From the NCBI GenBank assembly GCA_036732565.1, contig DAINCF010000103.1, positions 1-16,590 on the forward strand: DNA of 16,590 nt. Reading direction: 5' to 3'. Made by a program: the position numbers and the translations under genes. Position 1 is the stretch's first letter. Every line of letters starts with the position of its first letter. This document shows positions 13,414-16,590 of the stretch, piece by piece. The stretch is from JAIVJN01 sp036732565. GTDB lineage: Bacteria; Acidobacteriota; Vicinamibacteria; Vicinamibacterales; UBA2999. A model generated the notes under the pieces. That model made no database searches and had not been told where the DNA came from. It worked only from the letters and a program-made list of their open reading frames with translations.

Positions 13414-14052
13414 TTACGTCAGAAGCGCCCGAACCGCATCGAGCTCGTCCTGGTTGATCGTGTGTCCCATGCCCGGATAGATGCGCTCGTCGACCGCGGC
13501 CCCCATCGCGCGGAAGACCTCGGCCGATTCATGCACGCGCTCGAGCGGAACGTGCGAGTCGACGTCGCTGCAGCCGAGAAGCACAGGCGTGCCGGCGAAG
13601 TCGCCGGAGTAATCGCGCGGCGTTCCAGGAGGTCCAATCAGGCCGCCGCTCAACCCGATGACCGCCGCGTAGCGACGAGCGTTGCGAGCGGCGAGCTCGA
13701 GCGAGAGACAGGCGCCTTGGGAGAAGCCGAGCAGCGCGACACGTTCGGTGGGCACGCCCTGCTCGTTCACCGCGCGGATGATATCGAGGAGCCCTTTGAG
13801 CGCGGAGCTGAGCGACGGCTCGTTCTGGGCGATCGGCGTCAGGAACGAATACGGGTACCAGGTGTGGTTGGCGGCTTGCGGCGCAAGATAGGCGACGTCC
13901 GCCAGTTGGAGCACCTCCGCCAAACCCAGTATGTCGTCCGCGGATCCGCCGCGTCCGTGCACGAGTATGGTGACGAGCCGTGCGGCCGCCGGCGCGGGCC
14001 CGCGGCTCAACAGCGGTTGGCCGGCGTGTGGATCGTCGGCGGTCGATGTCAT
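13414..14052 (-). CDS. MhqD-like phospholipase/carboxylesterase
   Basis: This 212-residue alpha/beta hydrolase belongs to the phospholipase/carboxylesterase family (Abhydrolase_2). The catalytic triad is visible: S111 in GFSQG, D165 in DSHVP and H197 in GMGHT. An oxyanion-type HGRGG at H32-G36 is also typical. In Bacillus the relative MhqD sits in the hydroquinone/quinone stress genes with a ring-cleaving dioxygenase, exactly the neighbour here. The ATG at 14052 overlaps the dioxygenase stop (ATGA); longer in-frame starts would run back into that gene and are rejected. No signal peptide, so it acts in the cytoplasm. The true ester substrate is unknown; a product of aromatic ring cleavage or a thioester is possible (inference). 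Confidence 0.85.
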   Translation of the reverse strand: MTSTADDPHAGQPLLSRGPAPAAARLVTILVHGRGGSADDILGLAEVLQLADVAYLAPQAANHTWYPYSFLTPIAQNEPSLSSALKGLLDIIRAVNEQGVPTERVALLGFSQGACLSLELAARNARRYAAVIGLSGGLIGPPGTPRDYSGDFAGTPVLLGCSDVDSHVPLERVHESAEVFRAMGAAVDERIYPGMGHTINQDELDAVRALLT

Positions 14053-14993
14053 CGGTCGTGGCGAGTGAGCCGCGGCAGACGCTGCTCGAGCTGCGAGCGA
14101 TGCGTCTCCAGCCACGGTGGCAACATCAGGTGGGTGCCGAGTTGGTCCGGCGACTCGTCGAGGGCAAAACCCGGCGGATCGGTGGCAACCTCGAACAACA
14201 CCCCGCCAGGCTCCCGAAGATAGATCGAGTGGAAGTAGATGCGGTCCATGATCGGCGACACATTGTAGCCGCGTCCCACCAGGTCCTCACGCCACTGCCC
14301 CTGCTCTTCGTCGTTCGGCGTCCTGAACGCGATGTGATGCACGGTGCCGACACCCAAACGGCCCTGACGGCCATCCGGCGTGCACAGCACGTCGATGATC
14401 GCGGCCGTGTCATTGGAGGCGCGATAGCGATAGCGCGCGCCCTCGTTGCCGACCAGCTGATAACCCATGATCTCGAGCAGCGACGCCGTGCGCTCGTAGC
14501 CTTCTTCAGCCAGCGTCGCGCTGTGGAATCCGCACGTCGCGTGTGGCGCAGGGACGGGCCCTTTCGTCCATGCCCGGGTCGGATCCGCTTCGGGCGTGCC
14601 GACGATCTCGATCGGCAGGCCATCGGGATCGACGAAGCGGACCACGGGATCGCCGAACCGGTGATCGGCCCGCTCCGGCGACGCTTGATGCTGCGCGAGC
14701 CGGGCCACCCAGAAGTCGATCGATTCAGGCGGGACCGCGAACGCGGTGGCGCCAACCTGACCGCTGCCAACGGTTCCGCGCGGCGCCGTCGGCCACGGGA
14801 AGAACGTCAGGATCGATCCCGGCCCGCCATGCTCGTTGCCGAAGTAGAAATGATAGGTGCCGGGGTCGTCGAAGTTCACCGTCAACTTCACGAGGCGGAG
14901 CCCGAGCACCCGCGTGTAGAAGTCGAGGTTGCGCTGTGGATCGCCCGCAATCGCGGTGATGTGATGAATGCCCGAAAGCGGTCGCGTGCTCAT
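14049..14993 (-). CDS. mhqO: VOC-family ring-cleaving dioxygenase, MhqO-like
   Basis: This 314-residue protein is a two-domain vicinal-oxygen-chelate enzyme of the MhqO/YkcA type, expected to cleave hydroquinone-like rings with Fe(II) and O2. The N-terminus SGIHHITAIAGDPQRNLDFY and the next segment VKLTVNFDDPGTYHFYFGN are the family signature. Probable metal ligands are H10 or H11, H219 or H220 (GTVHHIAF) and E268 (LFEVATD). Length is typical. The stop overlaps the esterase start (ATGA), forming an mhqO-mhqD-like pair for detoxifying quinones and hydroquinones. The start ATG 14993 is 5 nt after TATAAG and has no Shine-Dalgarno. No MarR-type regulator is visible nearby. The symbol denotes family likeness, as the substrate is not proved. 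Confidence 0.9.
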   Translation of the reverse strand: MSTRPLSGIHHITAIAGDPQRNLDFYTRVLGLRLVKLTVNFDDPGTYHFYFGNEHGGPGSILTFFPWPTAPRGTVGSGQVGATAFAVPPESIDFWVARLAQHQASPERADHRFGDPVVRFVDPDGLPIEIVGTPEADPTRAWTKGPVPAPHATCGFHSATLAEEGYERTASLLEIMGYQLVGNEGARYRYRASNDTAAIIDVLCTPDGRQGRLGVGTVHHIAFRTPNDEEQGQWREDLVGRGYNVSPIMDRIYFHSIYLREPGGVLFEVATDPPGFALDESPDQLGTHLMLPPWLETHRSQLEQRLPRLTRHDR

Positions 14994-14998
14994 AGGCT

Positions 14999-15004
14999 CT
15001 TATA
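14999..15004 (-). promoter_or_regulatory. -10 element of the dioxygenase-esterase operon
   Basis: On the minus strand TATAAG is followed by five bases and the ATG at 14993, implying a leaderless message. The opposite strand also reads TATACT (15001-15006), so a divergent promoter could share these bases. Confidence 0.4.
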
Positions 15005-15071
15005 CTGCGTTCGTATGACGCGTGTGGTGCAATCTCAGCAGCCCCACCCCCTGAGCGCCGTCGAAGGGTTG

Positions 15072-15080
15072 TAGTATGCT
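15072..15080 (+). promoter_or_regulatory. Possible -10 of the FMN-binding gene
   Basis: TAGTAT and, overlapping it, TATGCT lie 12-15 nt before the ATG at 15093. No Shine-Dalgarno is seen, so the leader would be only a few bases long. Which hexamer is used cannot be told. Confidence 0.3.
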
Positions 15081-15092
15081 CGCCGAATCGCA

Positions 15093-15626
15093 ATGACGCG
15101 CACCGCCGTGGCCATGGCGCTGGCCGCGTGTGTGGGCTTCGCCACGCTCGCCGCGCAGCGCATGGTCACCAGTCCGCCAGAGCCGATCCTGAAGTATCTG
15201 TTCCCGAACGCGGCGGCGTTCTCGTCGCTCACGGGCACGCCGCTCCACTTCAAGGTCTACGGGGTCGACCCCAAGACGGACCCGAAGGCACCGGTGATCG
15301 GGTATGCGTTCTGGACTACCGACGTGGTGCCGGAGGAGCACGGCTATCACGGGGCGATTCACATCATGGTCGGCATGGACCTGACGGGCATCATCACGCG
15401 CGTGTTCGTCGACTACAACACCGAGCCGTACGGCTACTTCTCCGTCGAGCCGCCGGAGTTCGCCGACCAGTTCACCGGCAAGAGCATCCGTGCGCCGTTC
15501 CGCGTCGGTGACGACGTGCATGCGGTCTCGCGGGCGACCATCAGCATCGCCAGCGGCGCGCGCGCGATTCGCGACAGCGCGCGGGCCATGGCCAAGGCGC
15601 ACCTCGATCCCACCAAGGTCAAGTGA
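15093..15626 (+). CDS. Exported FMN-binding domain protein (NosR/RnfG type)
   Basis: This 177-residue protein has a signal peptide (residues 1-21, ending LAAQ) and an FMN_bind domain. The flavin-attachment motif is seen as S146-R-A-T149-I-S151 after the conserved DDVHAV. In RnfG/NqrC/NosR relatives the Thr of SxATxS carries covalently bound FMN, added by ApbE, so T149 is the expected site. Domain marks before it include GYAFWTTDVVPEEHGYHGAIHIMVGMD and ITRVFVDYNTEPYG. It lies immediately before a membrane polyferredoxin; the stop and next start share bases (TGATG). In NosR these two parts are one protein, so the pair looks like a split version that moves electrons across the inner membrane. 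The partner reductase is unknown. Confidence 0.85.
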   Translation: MTRTAVAMALAACVGFATLAAQRMVTSPPEPILKYLFPNAAAFSSLTGTPLHFKVYGVDPKTDPKAPVIGYAFWTTDVVPEEHGYHGAIHIMVGMDLTGIITRVFVDYNTEPYGYFSVEPPEFADQFTGKSIRAPFRVGDDVHAVSRATISIASGARAIRDSARAMAKAHLDPTKVK

Positions 15627-16510
15627 TGCAGCCGGCGCCCGATCCCTGGGGCTTCGAAGAAGAGGCGGTCGAGACCTGGGCTGACATCCTGCGGCCGCAG
15701 GCCGCCGATCTCGTGTGGCTCACGCTCTTCCTGGTGCTCGCGGTCATCAGCTTTCAGCGCAAGAGCGTGACCCTCAAGTACGTCACCCTCGTGCTGGCGG
15801 TCGGCTACATGGGCTTCGCGAAGAGCCAGCTCATCTCGATCACCAACATCTTCAGCGTGCTGGACTGGAGCCTGCCGCCTTTCAAACACAACCTGGCGTT
15901 CTACCTGTTTGCCGGCTTCACGATTGTCTCGACGGTCCTCTGGGGACGGATGTACTGCGGTCGAGTGTGCGCCTTCGGCGCCTTGACGCAATTGATGGAC
16001 GCGACGCTGCCCGATCGCTGGCGGGTCAACGTTCCGCACGCGTTGGAGCTCCGCGCCGCGTGGATCAAGTTCGCGTTGCTCGGCGGCACGATTGCGTATT
16101 TCCTGACAACGAAGGACGTCAACATCTATCGCTTCGTCGAGCCGTTCTGGATGTTCGGCCTGTTCGAAACGACACCGATGTGGATCGGCCTCGGTGTCCT
16201 GCTCCTGGCGACGGTCTTCGTGCGCAATCTGTACTGTCGCTTTCTCTGCCCGGTGGGTGCGACGCTCGGCCTGCTGTCGTTCTTGACGGTCTTCAAGATC
16301 AAGCGCTGGTCGGAGTGCAACACCTGCAAGATCTGCCAGAAAGCCTGTGAGTGGGGTGCTATCGACGGCCCACGCATCCTCGTCACCGAGTGTGTCCGCT
16401 GCGACGACTGCGAGCGCCTGTACGCGGACGAGCAGAAGTGCCCCCACTGGCGCATCCTCGCGTATCGAGCCAAGAAGAAGATCATTCCGGTCACCGCGGT
16501 TCGTACGTAA
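15626..16510 (+). CDS. Membrane polyferredoxin with four Cys clusters (NosR/NapH-like)
   Basis: This 294-residue inner-membrane protein has about five or six helices (for example near 30-48, 52-68, 85-105, 145-162, 182-200) and cysteines for iron-sulfur clusters. The helix-associated CxxxC motifs are YCGRVC (C111, C115) and YCRFLCP (C204, C208), as in NosR, NapH and CcoG. The C-terminus has C231, C234, C237, C241 (CxxCxxCxxxC) and C256, C259, C262, C272-P, giving two [4Fe-4S] sites. It should pass electrons between membrane carriers and the flavin of the upstream protein. Start: ATG 15626 (TGATG overlap); GTG 15623 is also possible. The stop TAA overlaps the first base of a REP-like repeat. 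No nosZ or apbE is in the window, so its final electron acceptor is unknown. Confidence 0.85.
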   Translation: MQPAPDPWGFEEEAVETWADILRPQAADLVWLTLFLVLAVISFQRKSVTLKYVTLVLAVGYMGFAKSQLISITNIFSVLDWSLPPFKHNLAFYLFAGFTIVSTVLWGRMYCGRVCAFGALTQLMDATLPDRWRVNVPHALELRAAWIKFALLGGTIAYFLTTKDVNIYRFVEPFWMFGLFETTPMWIGLGVLLLATVFVRNLYCRFLCPVGATLGLLSFLTVFKIKRWSECNTCKICQKACEWGAIDGPRILVTECVRCDDCERLYADEQKCPHWRILAYRAKKKIIPVTAVRT

Positions 16511-16589
16511 GGCAGGCCTGAAGGCCTGCGCTACGTACGACAAAAGAGCGGTCAGGTGCGTACGTAGCGCAGGCCTTCAGGCCTGCCTT
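16509..16589. repeat. Perfect 31-bp inverted pair of REP-like palindromes
   Basis: Arms at 16509-16539 and 16559-16589 are exact reverse complements with a 19-bp spacer. Each arm holds GCAGGCCT-GA-AGGCCTGC (8-bp stem) and a TACGTACG tail. The arms match the pair at 11250-11335 with one substitution in the shared region. The last base of the stop codon TAA and part of the preceding one are repeat sequence. The element reaches the window edge. Confidence 0.95.
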
Positions 16590-16590
16590 C

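Noticed and set aside
15015..15074. A 19-codon frame starting 8 nt after TATACT
   Set aside because: Too short, ends before the FMN-binding gene, no motif and no Shine-Dalgarno. Probably incidental to the divergent promoter region.
1..16590. CRISPR array, tRNA or rRNA genes
   Set aside because: No regularly spaced repeat units and no tRNA- or rRNA-like stretch was seen by eye. A covariance-model search would settle it.

Overview
The window is GC-rich, gene-dense bacterial DNA, most likely from an Acidobacteriota genome of the Vicinamibacteria type. That placement is an inference from composition, several secreted proteins, and scattered TACGTA-ended palindromes; no rRNA or marker gene is present. 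I see no tRNA, rRNA, CRISPR array, transposase or phage gene. Every gap between genes is shorter than 300 bases.

Left part (3-2970): the 3' end of an exported HpcH/HpaI-aldolase-fold protein, an exported SAM-dependent methyltransferase, and, convergent to them, a lipoprotein with sialidase-type Asp-boxes and a CxCC motif. A 44-bp divergent promoter region then leads into a copper cluster on the + strand (3015-8334): a small secreted Cys/His/Met-rich protein, a Tat-exported multicopper oxidase (copA), the outer-membrane protein copB, a small secreted DUF5666-like protein, and a 616-residue fusion of a DUF4396-like membrane domain to a multicopper oxidase. The fusion is the most unusual protein here. 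Together these look like periplasmic copper handling and oxidation, but no copper ATPase or regulator lies in the window.

Middle part (8331-11233): a tiny coupled ORF, a Uma2-family nuclease, the DNA-end-binding protein Ku, and a secreted metal-dependent amidohydrolase.

Right part: two minus-strand pairs, each joined by a 4-nt ATGA overlap. The first pair is a ring-cleaving dioxygenase of MhqO type with an MhqD-type esterase. The second is a cNMP-binding/thioredoxin-reductase fusion with a UBP-type zinc finger. Both fit defence against quinone, electrophile or thiol stress. A + strand pair at the right edge (FMN-binding protein and membrane polyferredoxin) looks like a split NosR/Rnf-type module that passes electrons across the membrane.

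Regulatory pattern: four cluster-leading genes carry a -10-like hexamer 5-6 nt before the start codon and no Shine-Dalgarno sequence, which suggests leaderless transcripts. Several other genes, most of them inside clusters, have a visible Shine-Dalgarno. REP-like palindromes sit at three gene borders, and two further hairpins flank ku and the reductase operon.
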